DNA from: Dimorphilus gyrociliatus | Lineage: Eukaryota; Annelida; Polychaeta; Dinophilidae | NCBI GenBank assembly: GCA_904063045.1 | Contig: CAJFCJ010000009.1 | Span: forward strand, 2,356,968 to 2,420,967 | DNA length: 64,000 nucleotides | Reading direction: 5' to 3' | Shown here: piece by piece, positions 14,939 through 27,919 of the stretch | Position numbering within the stretch: the stretch's first letter is position 1 | Layout of the letters: each line of letters begins with the position of its first letter | Notes under the pieces: model-generated | What the model saw: the letters and a program-made list of their open reading frames with translations, nothing else | Database searches by the model: none | Told to the model about the DNA's origin: nothing | Program-made: the position numbers and the translations under genes

Positions 14939-15186
14939 CTCTTTCTTTTCCAACTGACACTTCTCTAGTATTAAAAATTTACAAACCTAAAAATACTTTT
15001 TACTAAAGAGAAATTTAAAAAATGATGACGCAAACCAGACTATTTAGTCAAGTTAATTAATTTATTCATATATTCGTAAATATTCAAAAACAAGCTTTTA
15101 TTGAATTTGCGTAAGTATTTTTTTTGAATTGAATAAAAAGAAATTCATTATTCCTTTCTTTAATAGTAAAAGATTAAAGAAGAAAT

Positions 15187-15209
15187 AGAAGAAGAAGAAG
15201 AAGAAGAAA
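15187..15209. repeat. (GAA)n tract between two genes
   Basis: A GAA run on the plus strand in the 360 bp gap between the basic/acidic protein gene and the RAB3GAP2 stop codon. Nothing else is seen in that gap. Confidence 0.8.
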
Positions 15210-15297
15210 AAGAGGATGATGAAGAAAAAAATAAATAGAAAGAAGAACACTTAGTTTTTCTGTTTTTTTTAATAATTTTTCCTCTTTTAAAATATAT

Positions 15298-18200
15298 TTA
15301 AATGAAAGTTTCTGCTAATTCTTGTAATGCGAGAGCCATTTTGAATTCAGCATGATTCTCTGGTAGATTTTTAATCAATTCTTTTAAAAGTTGAAATGTA
15401 TGAATAACTTCAATAGAAGGGAATCTTATTTGGTTTATATCCAATGTTTTTAACCATGTGGATACGTAGGGTGAACAATTGGCTATTCTTTGTACGCTAA
15501 GGGAACTATCGCAATTATAGATATAGTGGGCAAGTCTTTGACCAGCTATTAATATAATTTGGGACCCGATAACCGAATAATCTTCCAAAGTTTCTAGCAT
15601 CTCTATAGCTTTTTCATCGAAACCGGAAGATAACATTTGTACAATATGATGCCTGACGATTGAGTCACTCGAACCTAACAATTCTTCAGTTAGGTCAAGA
15701 GCAATCAAAGTCCATTTTTTATAAGTATCTTCATCCTCTTCGGTTGGTGTATCATCTCTTAGACCCAGCTTTAGTACGCTATGAGTAACAATCTTTGATA
15801 TAAATTGTCTTCTGCTAGCTTGAATAGTCTCTTCAATATCGGTAGGCAGTGATGCAGTTGAGTTAAGAGGTTTAAAGAATGCTGCTCTTCCCTTATTATC
15901 AAATAAACTCAAGGGTTGCACAGATTTTAAAGAAAGTTCAAAAACAGCTGAGAGTAGAAGAACCAATTGGCAATGGTGTTTCAATATAGCCGATGTGACA
16001 TCTCTTAGCTTTAATGATAATTCGACTAATGAAGATTTATTTTCCCTTTGCGAATTCCAGACATTTTCATCGCAGGACAACGATCGTAATATCGAAACAG
16101 ATGCTCCCGTTTCTCCAACTCTCTTTGTCTATTAAAATATAATACATATTATATATATTGTATGTATATTAGTATAAATATAAAGTACATACATTACTGA
16201 GCAATTTTAATAATGAAAGAACTGATTTCAAGTATTCGCATACAGCTCCGTTACTCATACCAATATCTTTTCTACATAATCTTTCTTTTGGTGCTTTACC
16301 AACTTTCTCAACAAGATAGCATGCAGCTGATAATTTCTTAACAAAGAACATATCCCACATAAGAACGGCTACGCCGTGTTGTAAGTCGATATTCTCTACT
16401 TTCTCTAAAAATTCAATCGATTTTTGTATACGATCAACAACTTCGGTATCCTTCGACCATTGTGTTGCGTATTCCCAAGCGCAATTTGCGAACAATATAT
16501 CGTCGTCTAAGCTTGTACCCAATCGTCTTTTCGCTTCATCTAGACGATCTTTTTTTTTTTTTTAAAAAAAACTAATAAATATTATAAATAAAAATTATTT
16601 TAATAAGCTTAAACCTCTTAGAATTTGATTGAATTTTTCCTCAAAATCATTAGCTTCTACACTTTCTTCCTTATTTTCGTTATCTTCGTTTTCCTCTTGT
16701 TTTATAGGTTTAGAGAGTGTTGAAACAGATATATCATTATAACAAATCCACTTTGATACAATTTCGGCAAGACTTCCTAATAAGAATAAATAACAAATTT
16801 TACAATTTTTTATTATTCTCTATTCGTTTCTATAGTTACCTTTACCACCTTCTAAAACTTTATCAACGGATATGGATACTTCACTCTGGAGTTTCGATGC
16901 GAATAGCTGTTGAACAGCCAGTAAATCTTCTAATTGTTTCGTTATTGTACCCCATCTTGCCTGTTCAACAGTAACGGCTTCCCAATCTCCTTCCAGCCTA
17001 TAGTCGTCTTCTGTAGTATTATCTCCTTTCTTTTATTTTTAATAAATTGTTTTTACAAAATAATAACTATTTTAAAATATACGAAAATAATTATTACCGC
17101 TTCACGTGCTAGATATTCAAAAGCAACTGCTCTAGATACAATTGTAGCAACGAGAGCCGAAGGACAATTTGAAGAAGAGCTAAGAAGACTTCGTACTTTT
17201 TTCCAAAAGTCTATTTCACCATTTTCTTTAGTTTTTAAATAATTTTTATCTACAATAGAAAATAAGGGAGAAATATATTAATCAATATTGACTATTATTA
17301 TTAATTGAATATATTGACAAACCTGTTAAGTTTGTAACACATTTTAAAAGTATAAATAAATTTTTAGAATTCATTAAGTTTAAATTATTGTCGTGTAACC
17401 AAGTTTCTAATAATAGATTCTGTAAAAACATATATTATATTGATATATTATATACTGTATATGTTCAATTTCATTTACTTACAAGTAGAATATCGGATGG
17501 TATACCACTCTGCATAAGTAGAACATTATAATTGGACGGCACAGGTCCTTTTAGAAATTGACCAAATAGAAAACGACTTAGATTATATTTCCTGTCATCC
17601 GTTATGCTTTCGTGTAAAGCTATTGCCAATTCGGATTTAGTTCTATCTTCTCCTTCGCTTTTTAGAACACACTATAAATATATATATTCTATATTAGAAA
17701 TATCTCTTAAAAAAGACTATCAACAGACATGAAAGCACTTAAGAAAGTCAACTGTTGACTTAAATAAACTCTTCTCTGAAAATTGCACTCTATTAGCTCC
17801 GTGGGATTGATCAATTAATTTAAGATCATCTTGAAGTCTTTTAAATTCTTCTTTTGTTAAATATAACAACTTTGCAATTTCCTATTAAAATAACACATGT
17901 TTTTTTTTATAATATACTGTATATTAAATGATAATACTTCGTAATCTTCTTTTGTTTCCACTATCATTTCCGATCTAATTGAAGATGTGTTTGACATATC
18001 TTCATAAGTTTCAACCAATTGTGTACTTAATATGCAGAATTGTTGCAATAATTGATTCTCATAATCTAATAAATGCCTGTCGTCATCTTCCGATTTATCA
18101 TTTCCTTCCAAATTCTCTTCCATAGCTTCTAATTCATCTTTGCAATTTTTCAAACAAAGTTTAATAAATTCGGATGATAAATAGCCAGTTAACATAATTC

Positions 18201-20422
18201 TCTCCAATGCTTGCTGTTTAATATTTGCAGTTTTAATGTCTTTTAGCATCTCGCTTACGCTATTAATAAGTTCGTCTGCCATTGATGAAAAAGGAACAAA
18301 TATTATTTAAATTATGAATATTAATACGATAATTTAAATCTTAGTTACCCGTTGATGAGACGTTATCCTTGAGTGTAAATTTCAATTTCTTTAACAAGTG
18401 TAAATCTTTAACCCTTCTGCTGTTTCCTCCACTTAATGATAAATGGAATGGAACGATTAGAGTTTTCACCGTGCCGTCAACGTCTATTAAGAAAGCTTTA
18501 GGCCAATTCATATCTACATAAGTTGTATTATTCATTCCCAACATATCATAGTCAATTGACACTAATTTGCAGGTTTTTGATACGTTGAACGCCGCAACGC
18601 GAGGTCCATGAACAGCTGACCATATCTATAAGGGAAAGGAGAAAAATTGTTTATTTATTTTTAGAATTAGACGCTTTTTTGGAGCGCCAGAATGTAATAA
18701 GATATTCTTTTTGAAAAGAAGCCATTACTTCAAGGATTCCTCTCCTGGGCGCTAATATTGTCAAGAAGAGAGTACGCTTTAATGATTTATCTTCATTAGA
18801 CGAAACGTCCTGCTTAACACATATCCATGCAATTTGAGCATCTCTGTAGCCCTTCCAAATCCTTAATGCATAGCCCTGATTTGCATCAATAATCATCACT
18901 CTACCGAAGCAATCCGTTGTAGCGGCTAATCGACCGTCAGGTGACAAAACGATACTTTCGCCAATTCGACGTTTGTCTGGTAAACCAAATCTGGCGGCTA
19001 GAGAAACGGCTGGCTCGATTTTAGGTTTCTTTCTTTCTTTAGATGAGTCCTGCTTCGACGAAAAACCCAACCAGCCACTAGCTGCCGATATTTGACTATA
19101 AAAGGCACTTTTTAATTTACTACCAACAGCGTGAACGACGTCAGATAATAGCGGTGGAGTACTGCCCTCAATTGCATAGTAAAAGGCCGCGTAAGGCATA
19201 GAACCCGTACATATGTATTTGTATGAAGAAGGAGGTGTTGGTTGGATAGATACGTTAAAACCTCCTATCAGTGAAGCGAGCGACATTTGTGAATAGGCTG
19301 AAGGGGAATATAATCCGCAGGCAACATAATCTGTGATAACGGCTTGATCCGTAAAGTTCCACTTCTTATATGATAATGGTGGAGGTGAGACATTTTCAGA
19401 TCGTGCAGCACTACTTCTGCAGGCTCTTAACGATTGATAAAGACTGAATCCGTCTATTGAAATGAGGTTTTTCCTATATAAAATAGTAAGTTCTTCGTGC
19501 TGGACAGGAAACGAGAAAAGATGTATAAAGATCTATAAAGATTTTAGTATAAGCAAACCTTTTCTGTATCAAATTCATGAAAACGTGGCTCGAAAGTCCT
19601 ACATTTTATACGCCTTACAGCAACATCGCAAAATATTTGGGATAAAAGAATAATTCCAGTCTAAATTAGACAGGAAAGATAATAATTTCATTCATAATGA
19701 TATTCTATTAATATTAATAAATTTTGACATACTTCTGTATAGAATCGAACGTATCCTGTACTAAAACCAACAATTACGCAAGTCCAATCAGGTCCTACGT
19801 ATGTGCTTCTCTTTAACGATGCAAAGGGCAGACAGAATAGACATGTTATTTCCTCGCTATTACAATTATCATTGAGTAATTCAATAGCAGTTTCTTTCTG
19901 TATTATATTACAAAACAAACCCTTCTTCTTCTGTTACGCATCCTTCAAACACTAATGAATATTTTGCTTCGGTTCCCTTTCTATCTTCTGCGTTGTATTT
20001 TTCTGAAATTGAATCAAGTGATATTTTGTTAGGGAAATTTATCTATTATTCATAAATATTGATTACGTGATAGAAGTACTAATTGCTTTTTCTTCGCAAA
20101 AGCTATCATCTGCGCGTTAGGTGCTGTTGTAAACAAGCATTGATCGAGCCAATTATCATCTTTGTCCTTAATTAAGTTTTCTGTCTCTTTCTCAGTCGTC
20201 ATCTTAACATCTTCGTTGTCCCAACCCCAGTCTGCGTCATTCCAATCCCCAACGTTTGCGTCTAATAGGTCATAAAATTGCATATCGAATTTAAAGACAG
20301 AAACGAAAGTGAAATACTTTACCATCTTCTTTCTTTAGAGAGTGTTGATCTTCAATAAAGAGATACTTTTTTATAAGATCAACGTCCCTAAGAGAAGCTA
20401 AACATTTTAATTCACTTGACAT
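15298..20422 (-). CDS. RAB3GAP2: Rab3 GTPase-activating complex non-catalytic subunit
   Basis: Partner of RAB3GAP1; the complex acts on Rab3 as a GAP and on Rab18 as an exchange factor at ER and secretory membranes. The gene has many short exons on the minus strand. Start is ATG at 20422 ([13 protein letters not shown]). Conserved blocks from N to C: an acidic Trp-rich patch ([13 protein letters not shown]), [170 protein letters not shown] and AGQRLAHYI. These match the vertebrate protein in order, up to its C-terminal helical part. Introns of about 50 bp are common. Confidence 0.95.
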
Positions 20423-20665
20423 AGCTGCTACCTAGGAAAAAAATTATTCTTTCGTTACAAAATCAGCCCTAACATCTGTCGAGCTTTGTAACGCCATCTA
20501 TAGTGCTAAATGAAGTTCATCCGCAATATGACTACGTCAAATTAATTCCAAATAAGGTAGAAGAAATATTATTTATACCAGTTTTTATTAACAATTTATA
20601 TATATATAGATATATTGAGAAATAATATTTAAAATTTCTAGTTGCATATCCAGAGGTTACCGACA
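20423..20665. promoter_or_regulatory. Short divergent intergenic region, RAB3GAP2/FAAH
   Basis: Only 243 bp separate the two start codons, which face away from each other. Both promoters must lie here or in 5' UTR introns. A TA run sits at about 20597-20614. No specific element can be proved. Confidence 0.45.
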
Positions 20666-22831
20666 ATGACAATGGCAAGAAAAACCCTACTAATATGCTC
20701 CGGGCTTACAAGCGTACTAATACTTCGATGGTTAGCACATTCGATAATAAAACGTCAAAAGAAAGCAAAAAACGAGCAAAAGAAACTAAAAGCTCAGAGT
20801 AAAAGAGCCGAACAGTTAAATAACCTAAAAGCCGAATTAAAGCAATTTTCTTTCGAAAAATCAGAAGAAATACTTAATCTAACTGTTCCTGAACTTCTAG
20901 AAAAGTTAATCAAAGGAGAATTAACATCACTGCAGGTTGTTTCAACCTACCAGGTTAGCAACTCTAAAAACATTATACTAATTTTTATTAAATTATATCT
21001 ATAATCATTATTATTCGATAATCGATAATTATTCAATTTAGAAAGCCGCGTTAGCTTCTCACGATCAAACAAACTGTCTTGTAGAAATTATTAACGAAAG
21101 CAAAGAACTCTGTAATAGTCCAATACAACAAGGTAACACTAAAGACGTTCTCTAAATTTTTAATAAACATATATAACTCATACAAATTCTTCTAATATGA
21201 AGGACAACTACTATACGGCATTCCAGTATGTTTGAAGGAAGATATTGGCCTTAAGGGTTATACCACATGTTTTGGTTGTGCTAAGTGGTTAGAACAACCC
21301 CTAATCGAAGATTCCGTTATAGTTAAAGTGCTTAAGCATCATGGAGCTATTCCATTTGTTAGAACAAATCTTTGCCAAATGACATTGACGTACGAAAGCT
21401 CCAATCCAATTTATGGTGAAACTCTCAATGCTGTCCAAAATGATCGAAGTCCCGGCGGTTCTAGCAGTGGTAATGGAGCATTAATCGGAAGCGGGGGAAG
21501 TCCTATAGGAATCGGCTCTGATATGGGTGGTTCCCTGAGACTACCTGCACATTTTAATGGCATTGTCGCTCTTAAACCTTCCGTTGGTAGAGTAAGTTCG
21601 AAAGGTTGTAAACCACTCTTTCCCGGTAGAGAAATAAATCCACCGGCATATGGACCACAAGGAAAAGATGTTCAATCAGTTGTTTCCCTTATGAAGGCTT
21701 TAGCTTCGAATATAATGTATGAACTAGACGAAACAATTCCACCGCTGCCTTTCAACAACGACCTATACGAATCAAAGAAAAATTTCCGCATTGGTTATTT
21801 CGACTTTAATGGGGTTTTTCCAGCTGTTCCCGCTGTAAAACGAGCAGTAGAGCACACGAAGAACATATTATCAAACAAGGGCTATGAAATGGTAAATTGT
21901 AGTAGTTGGCATGAGCAAATTCAATTTCAAGTTGGAGTTGAGCTGATTACTGATCATACATTGATAGACGGATGTAAAGAAATGATGGCGGCACTTGATA
22001 ATGAGGAACTAGATGCTTCGTTCCAACAATTTATAGGATTCCTGAGGATGCCTAAATTTATCCAGCGTCTAATTGCTCACATGGTTTCTCTCTCAGTATG
22101 TTTCTTTTCTTACCAATTTTAATCTTTTAATAATAAATACAACCCTTTAAGGATCAGAGTACTGGAAGGATTTTGGCTAAGATGATAAATAGAGACGCCT
22201 CAGTTACTAAATTATTTGAACATGGTCGAATTAAACAAGTATAAAGCTTTTTTTTTTGCCTTCTCATTAATATCGATCATATTCTCTTCCATATAAAGGA
22301 ATATAAAGAGAAGATTCGTTCTTTATGGGAAAGTGAAAACTTAGACGCTATTATATGTCCACCTTGCGGTGTTTACGCACCTCCCCCAAAAAAGTATATG
22401 AATGCTGTTGGACGTACGTATTCTTAAAAAACAATCTAGCTTATCTTTTCTAGATTGAATAAAAAGAGTATAAAGTTTTTTACTCCTGCTTTGATTTTTA
22501 GCCGCTACAACTTATGCCTCTGCTTGGAATATTACAAACTACGTGGCAGGTGTTGTTCCAGTAACAACTGTTAACGAAAAGGATGAAAAAGATCTTGATC
22601 AATATCTGGAATCTAACAAAAGCAATCCACTCGCTAAATTAACTTGTGTAAGGACAAATTTCTAAATCGAATGTTATAGAGTTTGCTCTAATATTGCTGT
22701 ATCTATTTTTGTAGGAGGGATCCCGAGGAGGTGTCGGTCTACCAGTTGGTATTCAAGTCATAACTCCACCATTTAGAGAGGAAACTTGCTTGAATATTAT
22801 GAGACAAATCGAAAAAGGAGTAAAATATTAA
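20666..22831 (+). CDS. FAAH: Fatty-acid amide hydrolase
   Basis: Integral membrane serine hydrolase of the amidase-signature family that degrades anandamide and related fatty-acid amides. Seven exons (20666-20953, 21042-21132, 21203-22095, 22152-22238, 22299-22413, 22502-22647, 22715-22831) give 578 residues; mammalian FAAH1 has 579. I chose the ATG at 20666 over an upstream in-frame TTG. An N-terminal membrane helix (LLICSGLTSVLILRWLAH) is followed by a Lys-rich linker. The Ser-Ser-Lys triad is visible: Lys in GIPVCLKED, Ser in the SPGGSSSGNG block, and the nucleophile Ser in IGSDMGGSLRLPAHF. The C-terminal GGVGLPVGIQV block is also typical. The gene converges on the TSSK-like kinase, with stops 121 bp apart. 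Confidence 0.96.
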
Positions 22832-22952
22832 AGATACTGAGAGAGAAAAAGGTGATACAGATAAGAATGAAATTTATTAGATTAGTGCCTAACATTTATC
22901 TTTATACTAACGACTTTTGTTTTTTAAAAAAGAAACAAACACGAATCATCTA

Positions 22953-25096
22953 TTAATCTTCTTTTCTATCTCCTTTGAATATATATTCATTATTTAAATT
23001 TATTTGCTGTTTAGTAATTCTACTTGATGTATCCGATAGTTCATCCTTTAAATCTGTTCTATCAGATTTTTCTTCAAATTCCGAAAGTACTGTACTTTTT
23101 ATTATTTGGATACTTTCCTCTTTGTGGTCGGAACAATCTGCTGTTTGTGTATCTTTTTTAGAGTTTGAATAACTTATCGAATCAATATGCAATTGGCTTG
23201 CAACGGCCTTCTCTCTATCCCTTTCTAACGAGGTTCCAGAGTTATGCCGTAAATCTTCGAAATTCAATGAATGACCCTCATTAGTAATATCACTATCGCG
23301 TCTGTCCTTCGTATCACTTTTGCAGCTAGCGTTTTCAGGTGGAATTTGATGTATTTCTTGTTGATTATTCTCCTCAGTTTTGAATGTATCATTTGGTAAT
23401 CTATCTACTTCCCCTCTTAATCTCATTCCGTAATCCTTTAATTCGGGTGATTTAGGACTGGAACTTTCGATTTTCACCTCTTTTCCTTTATCATTTTGAA
23501 CTGTAACCTCAGTGTTTAATTGAGAATTCTCAGAAGCTTGAATAACTTCGCTAGACGTATTATTTTCGTATAGTTCCCTACACTCGTCTGTATTTAATCT
23601 TTGAGAATCCTCCATGGTATTCGGTGTCAATCTTCCACAGTCTTCTCGAGCTTCTATCAACTCTCCTTGGTCTTTATCAAATTCTTTAGCTGATTTATCG
23701 GTACTTTCGAATGTTTGAGATGGGAGAGTCATTTCAGAAATGCTACAGAATATAAACGATGCTCTCGATTCAGTATGAGAATCTGTTTTGCTAAATTCTG
23801 ACTTTTCTTTGACAAGATTTTCAACAGTTGCCTTGACTCTCCTAATGCCCTTCTCATCGGGTTTATCGACAGAACTATGGAGGAATTTTTGACCAGTTTT
23901 AGGATGAATATCGAATTTTTCAATCTGCCTGATAACCTCATCACAAAATGAGTTATCTACATTCGAATCTAAACCTCTAACGTCATCAATTTCAAGTCCT
24001 TCGAATCTTTTACAAAATTCGTCTTCTACTAACCTCGAACTGTCGAACCGTTCTGATATATTTGTTCTTAGGAGGCTTTGTATCAGTCTTTCGCACGAAT
24101 CGGTGAGTACAATCCTTTCTAATTTTGGTAGTCCTCTTTTGATATTATAGTAAACTTGCTTGGGGGTTGTTCCTGGAAAAGGAAAGTGACCTCGTAAGCA
24201 GACGTAAAGAACTATTCCAATACTCCATAAGTCGGCTTTAGTAGCGACGTATTCGCGTTGCAGCAAAACTTCGGGAGCGGCGTATTGAAGGTTACCAACA
24301 AAAGTTGTTGACCAAATAATTCCCAAGGCTCTTGGATCATTTAGATTATCCGTTGCTACTCCAAAATCCGATAATTTCAAACTATCGTGCTTATCGAGAA
24401 GCAAATTTGAGCATTTAATATCTCTATGAGCTATTCCCTAAAGAGTTGTACAAATATTTGGCAATTAATTCTTAATTGGCTTTTATAGTTATTATAAAAA
24501 CCTTATTGTGTAAATAATCTATGGCTTTAGCTAATTGTGCAATCCATACTCCGACAACCGGCTCTGGTAGACGAAAGTGGCGAGTAACTTCATCTCTAAC
24601 GGTTCTGCCAGATAATCTCTCCATGATAATATATACCCGATTAGCGGTCTCAGCCCCGGCCACACATTTAACGATGTTCGTATGAGATACTTTAGAGGTT
24701 ATTCGTAGCTCTCTCTTGATAAATTTATCAAAATGGACAGTTCTTCCTTTCTTAATTAACCTAGCTTTATCATATATTTTTATAGCTACTTCTTTACCAG
24801 TTTTTATAGAATATCCAGATAGAACAATTGCTGTGCTACCACGTCCGATTTCAACATCATTTCGATGGAAACCTAGAATTTCTAAAACAGTTTTATCTTT
24901 TTTACCAATACTACATTTGTCTTGGGAAATTCCTGTGCTAGATTTATGCCAGGTTAATACTTGGAAGAGACGCTTAATAAGATTGCCTGAGCTAGATTTT
25001 GACAATTCCTCCTAACAATATTGTTTGTATTATTAACAAGAATCTCCTAATCGAAATAATCAGTTTTACCTCTTTTCTTACTTTACGAGTCTGCAT
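22953..25096 (-). CDS. TSSK/CAMK-like serine/threonine kinase with a long disordered tail
   Basis: Three exons on the minus strand (25096-25070, 25011-24502, 24437-22953) give 673 residues. The first exon is only nine codons (MQTRKVRKE). The kinase domain spans about residues 55-315: GRGSTAIVLSG P-loop, VAIKIY lysine, KFIKRELRI helix C glutamate, HRDIKCSNLLL catalytic loop, DFGVATD metal motif, YAAPEVLL, DLWSIGIVLYVCLRG and a terminal arginine in SERFDSS. The YAAPEVL and LYVCLRGHFPF phrases fit the testis-specific (TSSK) branch of the CAMK group best. The remaining 350 or so residues are Ser/Glu/Asp/Lys-rich with no visible domain, whereas vertebrate TSSKs are short. Catalytic residues look complete. 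Family placement is moderate. Confidence 0.8.
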
Positions 25097-25693
25097 TTTT
25101 TTTAAAAAAAAAAATAAGATATTTTATAAATATATATTCAATTTTTAAAAAAGTTATGAAATGACGAAGATATAAATAACTTGTTCTCGGTTGAGAATAG
25201 AAATTCAAATAATTGATATACACTGTATATAAATATATTAATAAACGAATAGAACATATTGCTTTCAATCAAATTTGTATATTTTTCCCTTGTTCTTCTC
25301 TCTCTCCTTCTTTCTTTCTCTTCGCAAATAAAAAAAATATTCAAATGACAAGGAAATAAAAAAAAAAGGCAAAATGCATTGAAAAAGATAAATTGTATAA
25401 AAAAACAAAGAAAAAATATCTGTACAGAAAGAATTGAAGCGAATCAAACTTATAAGTGCTTTTTCTTTTCTAAATTATACATATATACGTAGTTATTATA
25501 CTTTAATCATAATTTTAATATATATATATATATATATATATACTGTATATATATTAAAAGTTAGATTGTTTGTGTTATTTTTTTCTCTCAATCTTCTTTT
25601 TTTGTTTAGTTTACAAAGCAAATATATCGGAATGATGAAATAATCTAAAACATTGCACTCTCCTTTATTTAAAGAGAAAAGAGCAAAGTGATA
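25097..25693. other. Intergenic between TSSK-like kinase and syntaxin
   Basis: AT-rich, with purine runs at 25290-25330 and a TA repeat. The small ORFs here are low-complexity and overlap each other on both strands. No gene seen. Confidence 0.6.
25518..25555. repeat. TA repeat with a TATACTGTATA unit
   Basis: About twelve TA units followed by TACTGTATATATAT. Confidence 0.85.
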
Positions 25694-27011
25694 TTATTTT
25701 CTTGTAGTAAGAACGATGATTAGAATAATAATTGCCAGTAAAACTACTCCAATTATAGCTATTATGCATTTCTTCTTTCGACTACTCGTTTGGTAATCTT
25801 GCGCTTTAGATAGTTGCTCTCTAGCCTGATCAACCCGATTCACAGTATTATCAACATGATGCTCAATACTATCTGTTAATTGGTATAGGGAAAAAAGATT
25901 AAAAATAAAAGATGAATTTAATAAGGTAAAAAAAAACAAGTATTATTAACCTATTACAGTGCCCTGTTCATGTATCATCATTCCAAGTTCTTTAAAAATT
26001 TCGTTCACTCCAACTATATCACTCTAAAAAGAAATTGAAATACAAAAAGATTGTGCACGTTCTAAAATGTAATTTAAAACTATACCTCTAGTTTCTTTAT
26101 TTCATTTTCTCTTTCTTTCAATAAATCTAAATCAACATTTTGTTCAATTTGTATATTCACTTGCTCAGTTCCTACATCGACGAGTGGTTTGTCATTCTCT
26201 CCTGAAAATGGGTTATTATCGAATCCGGAACTGACTCTTGCTCTTCGAAAGCTCTCTTTTTCTTTATCTGAGAGTTTTCTTTGAACTCTTTGAAATTTAT
26301 CCAATGCTGACGAAAATTCATCGGTTATCCGATTCATTTGTATTCTTCTTGATTTCTATTAGAAAAGCATTACAAATTATAAATATTTAATTAAAAATTA
26401 AAAAGAATAAACCTACAGCCTCTGACTCGATAGATGATTTTGGTAACATTTTAAGCTGTTTAACCCATTCGGAAGTCTCTTTTGCCTGGTGATTCGTTCC
26501 ATGTTGCAGTTTATGACTACGTAAAAATGGGAAAAAATAATAAACAGAGAAAACAATTCCAATTAGAATAGTTCTAAATAAGTAACTATATCTTTATAGA
26601 CCGTGAAATTTTTTCACAGTTGTTAAATGTTAACTGAATGTAAATAAAGTTAAATGCGTAATTTTACTTACATTTTATTCCTTAGTTCTTGAGTATCCCT
26701 TTCTGTGCTAATGAAATCGACGGATCTTTCTATATCAACAACTAAACATAGGATAAAAACGAAATTGCAATTAGTTTGTTGAGATTTAATACTATAAATA
26801 ATGCATATTTATATTTATCTATATATACCATTCTTATTTATTGTTCGAATATTGTTTTCTACCTTATTGATCAATCTATGATATTCATCTCGACCTGTAA
26901 ATAAACAATGACTTAAAAATATTGTTTTATCAAAGCGATTCACATAAAAGGTAGAGATTAGACAGGACCTGCACCAACGCCTCCTTGATACGAACCCTCT
27001 CCGTAGTTCAT
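25694..27011 (-). CDS. STX7: Syntaxin 7/12-type Qa-SNARE
   Basis: Endosomal Qa-SNARE for fusion of early and late endosomes and lysosomes. Seven exons on the minus strand start at ATG 27011 (MNYGEGSYQGG). The N-terminal Habc region is fast-evolving (IERSVDFISTERDTQELRNK; WVKQLKMLPKSS). Family blocks follow: KFQRVQRKLSDKEK, RARVSSGF, then the SNARE helix VGVNEIFKELGMMIHEQG, with the zero-layer glutamine in HEQG. It continues through VIDSIEHHVDNTVNRVDQA and QLSKAQDYQ to a Lys-rich patch and a C-terminal membrane anchor (CIIAIIGVVLLAIIILIIVL). STX7 and STX12 are hard to separate here; the symbol is for the subfamily. Confidence 0.92.
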
Positions 27012-27919
27012 TATTTCTTATTTCTGTTTCGATTCCTTATTGCAACCACAACAAGCAACAATCTGAAAAGATTGATAATTTGAATGAGAGAAAAAATGTT
27101 GATTTTTTTTTCCAAGCCTCTCATAATGAAAATGTATTATCATACCTCAATTGCTAGCTTTACTAGTTAGACCTTGTTCGTAACGCGTAGTAAGAAGAAT
27201 TAGTAGATTTTAAGTGGTTTAACCAACGGCTGGGTCAAATTATACCAGATATTTGTGAGTCAGATTGTGACTTCCAGTCACATGATGACGTCATGAATAT
27301 TGAAGAGTTTATTTTCGTACTTTTTGTCAGACAAATATTTTTATATTCTTAACTATTAAAGACATTCAGAATATTTTTTATTAAAATACGAAAACGACCC
27401 CGCCCATTATTCTAGGTGGCACCATAATTTTGGGGGGTTCTTAAATCAGCTGGAGAAAAGAACTCGCTTCCAATCTTTTTTAATATAATACAAAGATTTA
27501 GGCCAAAAGCGCATAAACACCAGGGACGATTGCTCAATTTAATTAGATTTCACCAATAACTACGAGCGTATCGAGTTCATTACTCATAAAGAAAGTAGAA
27601 CTATTATGTTATTGTGTGAATTCATATTTGAGTCAAAGTGTTATTTTAAGTGTATTTGGAAGCAAAGAAAATATACATTGATATAAATAACTATATACAG
27701 ATACATATACGTATAGAAAAGATTGGCAAATTTATCATTACATTACTTAGTTTGTGTTTCTTTCCTTTTTTATATATTTGTTGCAAGAGTGCATTATAAT
27801 CTTATAACACCTATAGATGGGGTAATTGACAAAAATGAAATAGAATTATCTCCTTTTATTTCTATCGTTGTTTTTCAAAATTCATAATAAGGTTACATAT
27901 TATCATATTATTCAAATTT
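27012..27919. other. Intergenic upstream of syntaxin
   Basis: Holds the 5' region of the syntaxin gene and the 3' region of helical gene B. No exon seen. GATGACGTCATGA at about 27282-27294 contains a perfect CRE/ATF palindrome (TGACGTCA), about 275 bp upstream of the syntaxin start. Confidence 0.5.

Noticed and set aside
22975-23172. Plus-strand ORF opposite the TSSK-like tail
   Set aside because: Antisense shadow of a well-supported exon.
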